Origin: Candidatus Gemmiger excrementipullorum
Lineage (GTDB): Bacteria; Bacillota; Clostridia; Oscillospirales; Ruminococcaceae
Assembly (NCBI GenBank): GCA_019115045.1
Contig: DXEI01000071.1
Coordinates: forward strand, 1-37,801
Direction: 5' to 3'
Length of the DNA stretch: 37,801 nucleotides
The notes under the pieces were generated by a model. The model was not told the origin of the DNA, searched no databases, and was given only the letters and a program-made list of their open reading frames with translations. This document shows, in pieces, positions 1 through 7,392 of the stretch. Both the position numbers and the translations under genes were made by a program. The stretch's first letter is position 1. The number at the start of each line of letters is the position of its first letter.

Positions 1-229
1 AAATCGCTGCAAAGCGACAGCTGCAAGGCAGAGGGTCGCAGCACTCCTTGGTGGAATGCAAGACCCGATAACGCAGCAGATGCCGCTTTGCAGGCAGAGT
101 TTTGCGGCTTTGTTTTCTTATGGAACCGCGCGTAATTTGTACGGGATCTTGGGTCGTCAGATGAGAAAGATGGCAAAAAGACGCCTGCCCGGGCAGGCAG
201 CACTCCTTTCCGGGAAAATTCGCAGCGCG
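1..229. other. Left-edge noncoding stretch with short repeats
   Basis: I see no supportable gene in this stretch. It holds a 12-base direct repeat, GCAGCACTCCTT, at 38-49 and 197-208, two nearby copies of GCTGCAA near the left edge, and the terminator-like hairpin listed separately. The composition is less GC-rich than the genes to its right. It could be the end of a dispersed intergenic repeat or simply the 3' flank of a gene outside the window. The sequence alone does not decide. Confidence 0.35.
175..198 (-). terminator. Likely terminator of the rarA-hydrolase operon
   Basis: On the minus strand a perfect 16-base palindrome (GCCTGCCCGGGCAGGC, 183-198) is followed after three bases by five T residues (175-179). 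It lies about 30 bases past the hydrolase stop codon. The usable stem is only about six pairs, so strength is uncertain. Confidence 0.6.
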
Positions 230-1165
230 TCAGGCCATGTGGTCGTCCAGCCAGGTCAGGACGTAGTCGAACACTTCCTGGCGGTTGGTCTCGTTGTGCA
301 GTTCGTGGCGCGCACCCTCCCAGATCTGGCAGGTCAGGTCGCGCACGCCGGCGTCGCCCAGCATGGCCCAGACCTTGCGCACGCCCGCGCCGTAGTCCCC
401 CACCGGGTCGGCGTCGCCGGCGATGAGCAGCACCGGCAGGTCTTTGTCGAGGGCCTGCGCCCACTGTTTGCGGTTGACATGGTTGAGCGTGGCCAGCATC
501 TCGCGGTAGGTGCCCACCGTAAACGGGAAGGTGCACAGTGGGTCGGCGTCATAGGCTTGGACCACCGCGTCGTCGCGGCTGATCCAGGCATTGCGCGAGG
601 CCGCCCCGGGGATGCGCTTGCAGTAGCTGCCGAGGTTGAGCTGCACGAACGCCTGCGATACGGCGCGGTCGCCGCGCACCGCGGCCACAACCGCAGCCAG
701 CGCCTGCCCCAGTTGGTTGAGCAGCCCCGGCCCCCGCGTGCCCGAAAGGATCAGCCCGCGGATGGTGGCGGGCCATTGCTCGGCATACCAGCGCGCGTAA
801 AAGCTGCCCATGCTGTGGCCGTACAAAAACACCGGCAGGCCGGGGAATTTTTGGTGCAGCAGGGCGTTCATGGTATGCAGGTCCTGCACAAGATAGCGCC
901 GGCCGCCCGGCGTGCCGTAAAAGCCCAGTTCGCCGGGGCGGGCGGTGTCGCCGTGGCCCAGGTGGTCGTTGCCGGCCAGCGCGATGCCGTGGGCGGCGTA
1001 AAACTGCGCCATCGGCTCATACCGGCGCACATACTCGCACATGCCGTGGCTGAGCTGCAGCACGGCGCGCACCGGCACGCCCGGCATGGTATACACCACC
1101 GCCGCGCTGGTGTGCTGCCCGTCGGCCGAGGGGAACTGCAGGGGTTCGCAGGTAAGCTGCGGCAT
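230..1165 (-). CDS. Alpha/beta hydrolase, monoacylglycerol lipase/lysophospholipase-like
   Basis: This 311-residue protein has the Hydrolase_4 (serine aminopeptidase S33/monoglyceride lipase) layout. An early SHGM segment near residue 40 is the expected oxyanion region. The nucleophile elbow GHSMGS places Ser118. The acid is probably Asp253 in AGDADPVG, and His287 in GARHELHNE completes the triad. There is no signal peptide or membrane segment, so it should be cytosolic and hydrolyse an ester such as a monoacylglycerol or lysophospholipid; the actual substrate cannot be read from sequence. The start has a strong AAGGAGG eight bases upstream. It begins 15 bases after the rarA stop codon on the same strand, so the two are very likely co-transcribed. 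A functional link to rarA is not implied. Confidence 0.85.
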   Translation of the reverse strand: MPQLTCEPLQFPSADGQHTSAAVVYTMPGVPVRAVLQLSHGMCEYVRRYEPMAQFYAAHGIALAGNDHLGHGDTARPGELGFYGTPGGRRYLVQDLHTMNALLHQKFPGLPVFLYGHSMGSFYARWYAEQWPATIRGLILSGTRGPGLLNQLGQALAAVVAAVRGDRAVSQAFVQLNLGSYCKRIPGAASRNAWISRDDAVVQAYDADPLCTFPFTVGTYREMLATLNHVNRKQWAQALDKDLPVLLIAGDADPVGDYGAGVRKVWAMLGDAGVRDLTCQIWEGARHELHNETNRQEVFDYVLTWLDDHMA

Positions 1166-1180
1166 CGGTCATGCCTCCTT

Positions 1181-2449
1181 TTATTCCGGTTCGCCTTTGA
1201 TCTTTTTCCAGTATTGGGCAAAGGCCTGTTCGTTTTTGTTGTCGCCGGGTTCGTAATACCGACGCCCGCGGATGGCATCGGGCAGGTATTGCTGCGGCGT
1301 CCAGTGGTGCGGGAAGTCGTGCGGGTAGAGGTAGTGCTGCCCCTTGACCTTGGCGTCGGCGCCGTCGTAGTGTTTGTTTTGCAGCTGCCGCGGGATGGGC
1401 CCCGTGCGCCCGGCCTGCACGTCGGCCATGGCGGTGTTGATGCCGTTGTACGCCGCGTTGGATTTGGGGGCCGTCGCCACCAGGACCACGGCGTCAGCCA
1501 GCGGGATGCGCGCCTCGGGCAGGCCGACGGCGTTGGCGATGTCGACGGCCGCCTTGACGATGGGGATGATCTGCGGCCAGGCCAGGCCGACATCCTCACA
1601 CGCGCAGACCATCAGGCGGCGGCAGGCGCTGGGCAGGTCGCCGGCTTCCAGCAGGCGCGCGAGGTAGTGCAAAGCAGCGTCGGGGTCCGACCCGCGCATG
1701 GATTTCTGGTAGGCCGATACGATGTCGTAGTGGTCGTCGCCCAGTTTGTCGTAGCGCATGGCGGTGCGCACGGCTACCTGCTGCACCATGTCCAGCGTGA
1801 CGGTGCGGCAGCCGTTTTCCACCGGGGCGGCGGTGACGGCAAATTCCAGGTTGCCCAGCGCCTTGCGCATATCGCCGCCGGCGCTCTGGGCCAGGTAGTC
1901 CAGCGCGTCGTCGGGGATCATGACGGGGACCTGATCCTCGGCCCCCAGGCGGGCGGCCGCGTTCTGCACGCCGCGGCGGATGTCGGCCGTCGTCAGCGAC
2001 TTGAACTCAAACACCGTGCAGCGCGAGAGCAGCGCGTTATATACATAAAAGTAAGGGTTCTCGGTCGTGGAAGCGATGAGGGTGACGGTGCCCTGCTCGA
2101 CACATTCCAGCAGGCTTTGCTGCTGGCGTTTGTTGAAGTACTGGATCTCGTCGAGGTAAAGCAGGATGCCGCCCTGCGCGCCCAACGTGCCGATGTCCGC
2201 CAGCACCGATTTGATGTCGCTGGTGGAGGCCGTCGTGCCGTTGAGCTTGTGCAGCTGCATGCCGCTGGACGTGGCAATGATGTTGGCTACCGTCGTTTTG
2301 CCCACGCCGGACGGCCCGTAAAAGATCATGTTGGGGATATGCCCGCTTTCGATGGTGCGGCGAAACACCTGCCCTTTGCCCAGCAGATGCTGCTGGCCGC
2401 AGACTTCATCCAGCGTGCGCGGACGCAGCCGCTGTGCCAATGGTTCCAT
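1181..2449 (-). CDS. rarA: Replication-associated recombination protein A (AAA+ ATPase)
   Basis: This 422-residue protein matches RarA/MgsA (WRNIP1 family), a DNA-dependent AAA+ ATPase that acts at stalled replication forks and single-stranded DNA ends. The N-terminal motif [16 protein letters not shown] is diagnostic of the family. Walker A is GPSGVGKT at residues 45-52 and Walker B ends in LYLDE at 97-101. A sensor-1 stretch (IASTTENP) lies near 125-132, and a likely arginine finger is in LLSRC near residue 143. The C-terminal half contains the lid and the family's oligomerisation region, including the [20 protein letters not shown]-type segment. Length is normal for the family. The ATG has an AGGAGG-type site at good spacing. 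It is the first gene of a two-gene minus-strand operon driven from the shared promoter at 2523-2551. Confidence 0.95.
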   Translation of the reverse strand: MEPLAQRLRPRTLDEVCGQQHLLGKGQVFRRTIESGHIPNMIFYGPSGVGKTTVANIIATSSGMQLHKLNGTTASTSDIKSVLADIGTLGAQGGILLYLDEIQYFNKRQQQSLLECVEQGTVTLIASTTENPYFYVYNALLSRCTVFEFKSLTTADIRRGVQNAAARLGAEDQVPVMIPDDALDYLAQSAGGDMRKALGNLEFAVTAAPVENGCRTVTLDMVQQVAVRTAMRYDKLGDDHYDIVSAYQKSMRGSDPDAALHYLARLLEAGDLPSACRRLMVCACEDVGLAWPQIIPIVKAAVDIANAVGLPEARIPLADAVVLVATAPKSNAAYNGINTAMADVQAGRTGPIPRQLQNKHYDGADAKVKGQHYLYPHDFPHHWTPQQYLPDAIRGRRYYEPGDNKNEQAFAQYWKKIKGEPE

Positions 2450-2519
2450 GCGATCCCCCTCCTTTTGTATACAGGGCGGGCCGCCGCGCGCCGGGGCGGC
2501 GCAGGGTCGGCCCTACCCC

Positions 2520-2548
2520 TTGATTATACGGTATCGCCGTGGTAGAAT
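2520..2548 (+). promoter_or_regulatory. SigA-type promoter for nth-gntR-pyrBI
   Basis: TTGATT (2520-2525), a 17-base spacer and TAGAAT (2543-2548). The start point should be near 2555. That lies downstream of the GTG at 2539, so it rules that codon out as the nth start. The -35 hexamer shares bases with the -10 hexamer of the rarA promoter on the other strand. Confidence 0.75.
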
Positions 2549-2551
2549 CAA
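2523..2551 (-). promoter_or_regulatory. SigA-type promoter for rarA
   Basis: Read on the minus strand, TTGATT (2546-2551) and a perfect TATAAT (2523-2528) are separated by exactly 17 bases. Transcription should start near 2516, leaving a leader of about 65 bases before the rarA ATG. Its elements interlock with the plus-strand nth promoter. Confidence 0.8.
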
Positions 2552-2580
2552 GAGAAAGAAGTGGAAACGGAGCGAACGCT

Positions 2581-3237
2581 GTGACAAAAAAGGAACTGGC
2601 GCAGATCTGTATCGAGCGCCTGAAACGCGAGTACCCGCTGGCTGCCTGCACGCTGGACTACGACCACGCCTGGCAGCTGCTGGTGGAGGTACGCCTGGCC
2701 GCCCAATGCACCGACGCCCGCGTCAACGTGGTGGTGCAGGACCTGTTTGCCCGCTACCCCAGCGTGGAAGCGCTGGCCGCCGCCACGCCGGAGGAGATCG
2801 AGGCCATCGTCAAGCCGTGCGGGCTGGGGCGCAGCAAAGCGCGGGATATTTCGGCCTGTATGCGCATGCTGCGCGACGAGTACGGCGGCAAGGTGCCCGA
2901 CGACTTTGACGCGCTGCTGAAACTGCCCGGCGTGGGACGCAAAAGCGCCAACCTGATCATGGGCGATGTGTTCGGCAAACCGGCCATCGTCACCGACACC
3001 CACTGCATCCGCCTGTGCAACCGCATCGGTTTGGTGGACGGCGTCAAGGAGCCTGCCAAGGTGGAACGCGCGCTGTGGAAGATCATCCCGCCGGAGGAAG
3101 GCAGCGATTTCTGCCACCGGCTGGTCTACCACGGCCGCGCCGTCTGCACGGCGCGCACCGCGCCCTATTGCGCGCGCTGCTGCCTGCGGGATGTCTGCCG
3201 CACCGGAAAGGAAGCTGCCGATGCAAACGCCGACTGA
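2581..3237 (+). CDS. nth: Endonuclease III (DNA glycosylase/AP lyase)
   Basis: This base-excision-repair enzyme removes oxidised pyrimidines and cuts at abasic sites. I chose the GTG at 2581 because GGAG lies eight bases upstream and the predicted transcript begins downstream of the in-frame GTG at 2539; this gives 218 residues, normal for Nth. The helix-hairpin-helix LPGVGRKSAN carries catalytic Lys121, and the following VTDTH supplies Asp139. The C-terminal [4Fe-4S] loop uses Cys189, Cys197, Cys200 and Cys206. This spacing is C-X7-C-X2-C-X5-C, one residue longer in the first gap than the usual C-X6-C-X2-C-X5-C. The 3' end overlaps the downstream regulator gene by 17 bases, so the two are translationally coupled. 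Confidence 0.95.
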   Translation: MTKKELAQICIERLKREYPLAACTLDYDHAWQLLVEVRLAAQCTDARVNVVVQDLFARYPSVEALAAATPEEIEAIVKPCGLGRSKARDISACMRMLRDEYGGKVPDDFDALLKLPGVGRKSANLIMGDVFGKPAIVTDTHCIRLCNRIGLVDGVKEPAKVERALWKIIPPEEGSDFCHRLVYHGRAVCTARTAPYCARCCLRDVCRTGKEAADANAD

Positions 3238-3973
3238 GACCCCGCTGGGCGGCGCGCTGCGCAGCCAGCAGACCGCCGAGTGGCTGCTGCAGCAGCTGCG
3301 CAGCGGGCAGCTGGCCGGGGCGGTACAGCTGCCCAGCGAGCAGGAACTGGCCGGGATGCTGGGCGTCAGCCGCACGGTGGTACGCGACGCGCTGAGCGTG
3401 CTGGAGCGCGCCGGGTATATGGAGCGCGTGCGCGGCATCGGCACGCTGGTCAACCGCGAGGTGCTGGAAGCCGACAACCGCCTGGACCAGAAGATCGAGT
3501 TTTACAGTATGATCCGCGCCGCCGGGTACGAGCCGCATAGCGATACGGTATCCGTCACGCGCGAGACTGCCGCCCCGGCGCTGGCCAAGCGCCTGGCGCT
3601 GCCCGCCGGGCAGGAGCACACGCTGGTGTTTGTGCGGCGGCGCGTGCTGGCCGGGGACCGGCCGGTGCTGCACTCGACCGATATCTTCCCGCTGGCGCTG
3701 CTGGGCGGGCGGCGGCCCGACACGCTGGATTTTACGCAGCCGATCTTTACGCTGCTGCAAACCATCTGCGGCCTGGAAGTGACCAAAACGCTGGCCCACC
3801 TGCGCGCGGTGCCCGGCCCCCCGGCGGTGCGCCGCCAGCTGGAACTGCGCGCCGACCAGGCGCTGATGCAGCTGGACGAGACCTGCTACACCCGCCTGTG
3901 CCAGCCGGTGCTGTGCTGCCGCACGCTGTATACCGACTTTTTTGATTTTTCCATCGTGCGCAAGCTGCTGTAA
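3221..3973 (+). CDS. GntR-family transcriptional regulator with UTRA effector domain
   Basis: This 250-residue cytosolic DNA-binding protein starts at the ATG at 3221, inside the end of nth, with AAAGGAAG just upstream. Residues about 15-78 form the GntR winged helix: LPSEQELAGMLGVSRTVVRDAL, then the wing ERVRGIGTLV. Residues about 95-245 fit a UTRA (HutC-type) effector-binding domain, including the typical RVLAGDRPVLHSTDIFP and a C-terminal strand ending FFDFSIVRKLL. The ligand is unknown. In this family ligands are often sugars, amino acids or related small molecules. It sits between nth and pyrBI with no promoter visible after it, so it could act on the local operon or elsewhere. No obvious operator palindrome was recognised beside the pyr genes. 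Confidence 0.85.
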   Translation: MQTPTETPLGGALRSQQTAEWLLQQLRSGQLAGAVQLPSEQELAGMLGVSRTVVRDALSVLERAGYMERVRGIGTLVNREVLEADNRLDQKIEFYSMIRAAGYEPHSDTVSVTRETAAPALAKRLALPAGQEHTLVFVRRRVLAGDRPVLHSTDIFPLALLGGRRPDTLDFTQPIFTLLQTICGLEVTKTLAHLRAVPGPPAVRRQLELRADQALMQLDETCYTRLCQPVLCCRTLYTDFFDFSIVRKLL

Positions 3974-4024
3974 AAAGCCCGGCGCGCCTTTGCCCGCAAC
4001 GCACCCTGCAAGAGAGGAGCCTGT

Positions 4025-4978
4025 ATGAGACATCTGATCGACCCGGCGGATTTCACGCTGGAAGAAACGCTGCGCCTGATGGACCTGGCCGACCGCATCC
4101 ATGACGACCCGGCCGCCTACCGCGACGTGGCGTACCGCAAACGCCTGGCCTCGCTGTTTTATGAGCCGAGCACCCGCACCCGGCTTTCGTTTGAGGCGGC
4201 GATGCTCAACCTGGGCGGGCAGGTGCTGGGCTTCCCCGACGGGGGCGTGTCCAGCGCCAGCAAGGGCGAGACGGTGGCCGACACCATCCGCATCGTCAGC
4301 TGCTACGCCGACATTGCGGCGATGCGCCACCCCAAGGAGGGCGCGCCGCTGCGGGCTGCGCGCTACAGCCGCATCCCGGTCATCAACGCCGGGGACGGCG
4401 GCCACAGCCACCCCACCCAGACGCTGCTGGACATGATGACGATCCGCCGCCGCAAAGGCAGGCTGGACCACCTGACGATCGGGTTTTGCGGCGACCTCAA
4501 GTTCGGGCGCACCGTGCACAGCCTGATCAAGAGTTTGTCCCGCCTGCCGGGCATGCGGTTCGTGCTGATCTCGCCCGAAGAGCTGCGCGTGCCGGATTAT
4601 ATCATCAGCGAGATTTTGACGCCCAACGGCATCGACTATGTCGAGACGCGCAGCCTTGAAGAAGCGCTGCCGGAGCTGGATATTTTGTACATGACCCGCG
4701 TGCAGCGCGAGCGCTTTTTTAACGAGGAAGATTACATCCGCCTAAAAAACAGCTACGTGCTGACCAAGGACAAGCTGGCGCTGGCCCGCGACGATATGGC
4801 CGTGCTGCACCCGCTGCCGCGCGTGAACGAGATCACGCTGGATGTGGACGACGACCCGCGCGCCGCCTACTTTGAGCAGGCGCAAAACGGCGTGTACATG
4901 CGCATGGCGCTGATCATGACGCTGCTGGGGCTCAAGGACCCCAAGACCGGGGAGGTGGCTTTTGATGTTAACGGTTGA
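4025..4978 (+). CDS. pyrB: Aspartate carbamoyltransferase, catalytic chain
   Basis: PyrB joins carbamoyl phosphate and L-aspartate to form N-carbamoyl-L-aspartate, the first committed pyrimidine step. The 317-residue chain has the carbamoyl-phosphate loop STRTR at 49-53 and Lys80 in SSASKGE, the 80s loop contributed across subunits. It also has the GHSHPTQ stretch near 126-132 and HPLPR at 262-266. Length matches the ATCase catalytic subunit that pairs with PyrI. The ATG follows a GAGAGGAG site. It is 51 bases behind the GntR gene and overlaps pyrI by 14 bases. No PyrR-type attenuator or other leader structure was recognised in the short upstream gap. Confidence 0.97.
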   Translation: MRHLIDPADFTLEETLRLMDLADRIHDDPAAYRDVAYRKRLASLFYEPSTRTRLSFEAAMLNLGGQVLGFPDGGVSSASKGETVADTIRIVSCYADIAAMRHPKEGAPLRAARYSRIPVINAGDGGHSHPTQTLLDMMTIRRRKGRLDHLTIGFCGDLKFGRTVHSLIKSLSRLPGMRFVLISPEELRVPDYIISEILTPNGIDYVETRSLEEALPELDILYMTRVQRERFFNEEDYIRLKNSYVLTKDKLALARDDMAVLHPLPRVNEITLDVDDDPRAAYFEQAQNGVYMRMALIMTLLGLKDPKTGEVAFDVNG

Positions 4979-5393
4979 TGAAATTTTGAACGGCGTGGTC
5001 ATCGACCACATCACGGCCGGCACCGGCCTGGCGCTGTACCACATGCTGGAACTGGAAAAGCTGCAGGACGCCAGCGTGGCGCTGCTGCAAAATGTGCGCA
5101 GCCAGAAAAGCGGCAAAAAGGACATCATCAAGATCGAGGGCGACGTCAGCCGGCTGAACTTTGACATGCTGGGGTATCTGGACCCGCAGATCACCATCAC
5201 CGTCATCGAGGGCGGGCACATCGTGCGCAAGATCCGCCCCCAGCAGCCGCAGCGGCTGGTCAACGTCATCAAGTGTACCAACCCCCGCTGCATCACCTCG
5301 ATGGAGGAAGGCTGCGACCATATCTTTGAGCTGACGCCCAGCGGCCGTTACCGCTGCGTCTACTGCGAGCAGGAGTTCCGCGTAAAACCGTGA
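4965..5393 (+). CDS. pyrI: Aspartate carbamoyltransferase, regulatory chain
   Basis: PyrI is the zinc-binding regulatory partner of PyrB and normally mediates allosteric control by nucleotides. The 142-residue protein has the N-terminal nucleotide-binding domain ([19 protein letters not shown]) and a C-terminal zinc domain with paired cysteines in CTNPRC and CVYCEQEF, the expected C-X4-C...C-X2-C arrangement. I chose the ATG at 4965 over the adjacent TTG at 4962 because GGAGG lies nine bases before the ATG. It overlaps the end of pyrB, which favours stoichiometric translation of the holoenzyme chains. A strong terminator follows. Confidence 0.96.
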   Translation: MLTVDEILNGVVIDHITAGTGLALYHMLELEKLQDASVALLQNVRSQKSGKKDIIKIEGDVSRLNFDMLGYLDPQITITVIEGGHIVRKIRPQQPQRLVNVIKCTNPRCITSMEEGCDHIFELTPSGRYRCVYCEQEFRVKP

Positions 5394-5404
5394 CGCCTGT
5401 CTCT

Positions 5405-5432
5405 GCGCCGGGCTGCCGCCCGGCGCTTTTTT
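5405..5432 (+). terminator. Terminator after pyrI
   Basis: A nine-pair stem, GCGCCGGGC/GCCCGGCGC, with a TGCC tetraloop is followed immediately by six T residues (5427-5432). It begins 12 bases after the pyrI stop codon. Confidence 0.95.
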
Positions 5433-5488
5433 GCGGGTCCGTGTCCGTCATTATGCACAAAATCCTTCCACGTTTTTACTTTTTATGA

Positions 5489-5517
5489 TTGCTTTCTTGG
5501 GCGGCATCCCTTATAAT
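5489..5517 (+). promoter_or_regulatory. SigA-type promoter for the hydrogenase operon
   Basis: TTGCTT (5489-5494), a 17-base spacer and a perfect TATAAT (5512-5517), with transcription expected near 5524. The leader to the ATG at 5557 is short and contains the CGGAGG ribosome site. I did not recognise a Rex operator here. Confidence 0.8.
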
Positions 5518-5556
5518 AAACAGTAGCAAAACACTACAAACGGAGGAACTGCCCCT

Positions 5557-7392
5557 ATGATACGACTCTCTATCGAGACGCCTGACCGCGCGCAGCAGGT
5601 CGTGCAGGATCTGTGCCGCGATATGGGCCACCGCATCGCCGCCAACCCGCCGGGGCTGTGCCCGGTGGACCTGGCACTCAACTTTCTGCGGCTGTGCCAC
5701 GCGCAGACCTGCGGCAAATGCGTACCCTGCCGCATCGGGCTTTCGCAGCTGGAAACGCTGCTGGAAAGCGTGCTGGACCAGAACGCCGACGAAGCCACCA
5801 TCGACCTGATCGAGCAGACGGCCGCCGCCATCGTGGACTCGGCCGACTGCGCCATCGGCTACGAGGCCGCCGCCATGGTATTGCAGGGCGTGCGCGGCTT
5901 CCGCGAGGATTATGAGGAGCACGCCCGCTACGGGCGGTGCATCTGCTCGCTTAAACAGCCGGTGCCCTGCGTGACGGTATGCCCGGCGCACGTCGATATC
6001 CCCGGCTACATCGCGCTGGTGCGCGAAGGCCAGTACGACGATGCCATGGCGCTGATCCGCAAGGACAACCCCTTCCCGCATTCCTGCGCGTATGTCTGCG
6101 AGCACCCGTGCGAGCGCCAGTGCCGCCGCCGCCTGGTGGACGACGCCGTCAACATCTGCGGCCTGAAACGCTACGCGGCCGACCATGCCGCCGGCACCCC
6201 GCCCCCGCCCCCGGCCGAGGAGACCGGCAAGCGGGTGGCTGTCATCGGCGGCGGGCCCAGCGGCCTGACGGCGGCGTACTACCTGCGGCTGATGGGCCAC
6301 AGCATCACGGTGTTTGAGCAGCGCGAAAAGCTCGGCGGCATGCTGCGCTACGGCATCCCCGACTACCGCCTGCCGCCCGACGTATTGCAGCGCGACCTCG
6401 ATTACATCGAAGCCACCGGCATTGAGGTGCGCACCGGCGTCTGCGTGGGCAAGGACGTGCAGCTGGCCGAATTGCAGCGCGAGTACGACGCCTTGTACAT
6501 CGCCATCGGCGCGCACGCCGACAAAAAGCTGGGCCTGGAAGGCGAGGACAGCAAGAACGTGCTTTCCGCCGTGGAGTTTTTGCGCAACTGCGGCGAGGGC
6601 CACGCCCCCGACTTTACCGGCAAGCGCGTCGTCATCATCGGCGGCGGCAACGTCAGCATGGACGCCACGCGCACGTCGATCCGCCTGGGGGCCGAGAGCG
6701 TGACCTGCGTCTACCGCCGCCGCGTCGACGACATGACCGCCCTGCCCGAGGAGATCGAGGACGCACTGGCCGAAGGCTGCCAGATCCTGCCGCTGCAGGC
6801 CCCGGCGCGCATTGAAGCCAACGAGAATGGCGAGGTCTGCGCGCTGTGGACCCGCCCGCAGATCATTGGCGGGTACGGCCGCGACGGCCGCCCGGCCCCG
6901 CGCGACGCCAAACAGAAAGAGTTCCGCCTGCCCTGCGATTACCTGATCATCGCCATCGGGCAGCGCATCGAGTCCGACGAATTTGAAAAAGGCGGCATCG
7001 GCACGACGCGCGGCGCACTGAAAGCCGACCTTTCGGGCTATGTGCCCGGCACGCCCAACGTGTTTGCCGGCGGCGACGCCGTAACCGGCCCGGCCACCGT
7101 CATCCGCGCCGTGGCCGCGGGCAAGGTCAGCGCCGCCAACATCGACAGTTTCCTGGGGTATGCCCATACCATCGGCACCGATGTCAAGATCCCCCCGGCC
7201 AAGCTTTCCAACACGCCGCCGTGCGGGCGCATCCAGCTCAAGAGCCGCAACCCGATGGAAGCGCGCGGCGATTTTGCGCTGGCCAGCTGCGGCATGACCG
7301 AGGAGGAAGCCCTGCAGGAAGCCAGCCGCTGCCTGCGCTGCGACCACTTCGGCTACGGCATCTTTAAAGGAGGGAGGACGACGCAATGGTAA
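5557..7392 (+). CDS. NuoF-tail/GltD-like NAD(P)H:acceptor flavoprotein fusion, hydrogenase partner
   Basis: This 611-residue protein fuses two modules. Residues about 30-115 resemble the C-terminal [4Fe-4S] domain of NuoF/HydB, with Cys52, Cys55, Cys58 and Cys98. Residues about 125-540 resemble the glutamate synthase small subunit (GltD). This part has N-terminal cysteines including Cys177, Cys181, Cys185 and Cys189. It also has FAD-binding GGGPSGL at 231-237, a second nucleotide-binding GGGNVSMDA at 362-370, and the GGDAVTGPATVI flavin motif at 505-516. The C-terminus ends with a CLRC pair. There is no glutaminase or FMN-binding glutamate synthase large subunit beside it, so it is unlikely to make glutamate. 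Its stop codon overlaps the start of the hydrogenase gene by seven bases, so it is inferred to pass electrons between NAD(P)H and that hydrogenase. Confidence 0.85.
   Translation: MIRLSIETPDRAQQVVQDLCRDMGHRIAANPPGLCPVDLALNFLRLCHAQTCGKCVPCRIGLSQLETLLESVLDQNADEATIDLIEQTAAAIVDSADCAIGYEAAAMVLQGVRGFREDYEEHARYGRCICSLKQPVPCVTVCPAHVDIPGYIALVREGQYDDAMALIRKDNPFPHSCAYVCEHPCERQCRRRLVDDAVNICGLKRYAADHAAGTPPPPPAEETGKRVAVIGGGPSGLTAAYYLRLMGHSITVFEQREKLGGMLRYGIPDYRLPPDVLQRDLDYIEATGIEVRTGVCVGKDVQLAELQREYDALYIAIGAHADKKLGLEGEDSKNVLSAVEFLRNCGEGHAPDFTGKRVVIIGGGNVSMDATRTSIRLGAESVTCVYRRRVDDMTALPEEIEDALAEGCQILPLQAPARIEANENGEVCALWTRPQIIGGYGRDGRPAPRDAKQKEFRLPCDYLIIAIGQRIESDEFEKGGIGTTRGALKADLSGYVPGTPNVFAGGDAVTGPATVIRAVAAGKVSAANIDSFLGYAHTIGTDVKIPPAKLSNTPPCGRIQLKSRNPMEARGDFALASCGMTEEEALQEASRCLRCDHFGYGIFKGGRTTQW

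Noticed and set aside
56-2545. An 829-codon open frame on the plus strand
   Set aside because: It runs antisense to rarA and the hydrolase, both with clear motifs. Long antisense frames are expected in very GC-rich genes. Its residues are low-complexity His/Gly/Ala/Val with no recognised domain.
5434-5556. Rex operator controlling the hydrogenase operon
   Set aside because: Redox control by Rex would be sensible, but no TTGTTAA/TTAACAA-type palindrome was found in the upstream gap.
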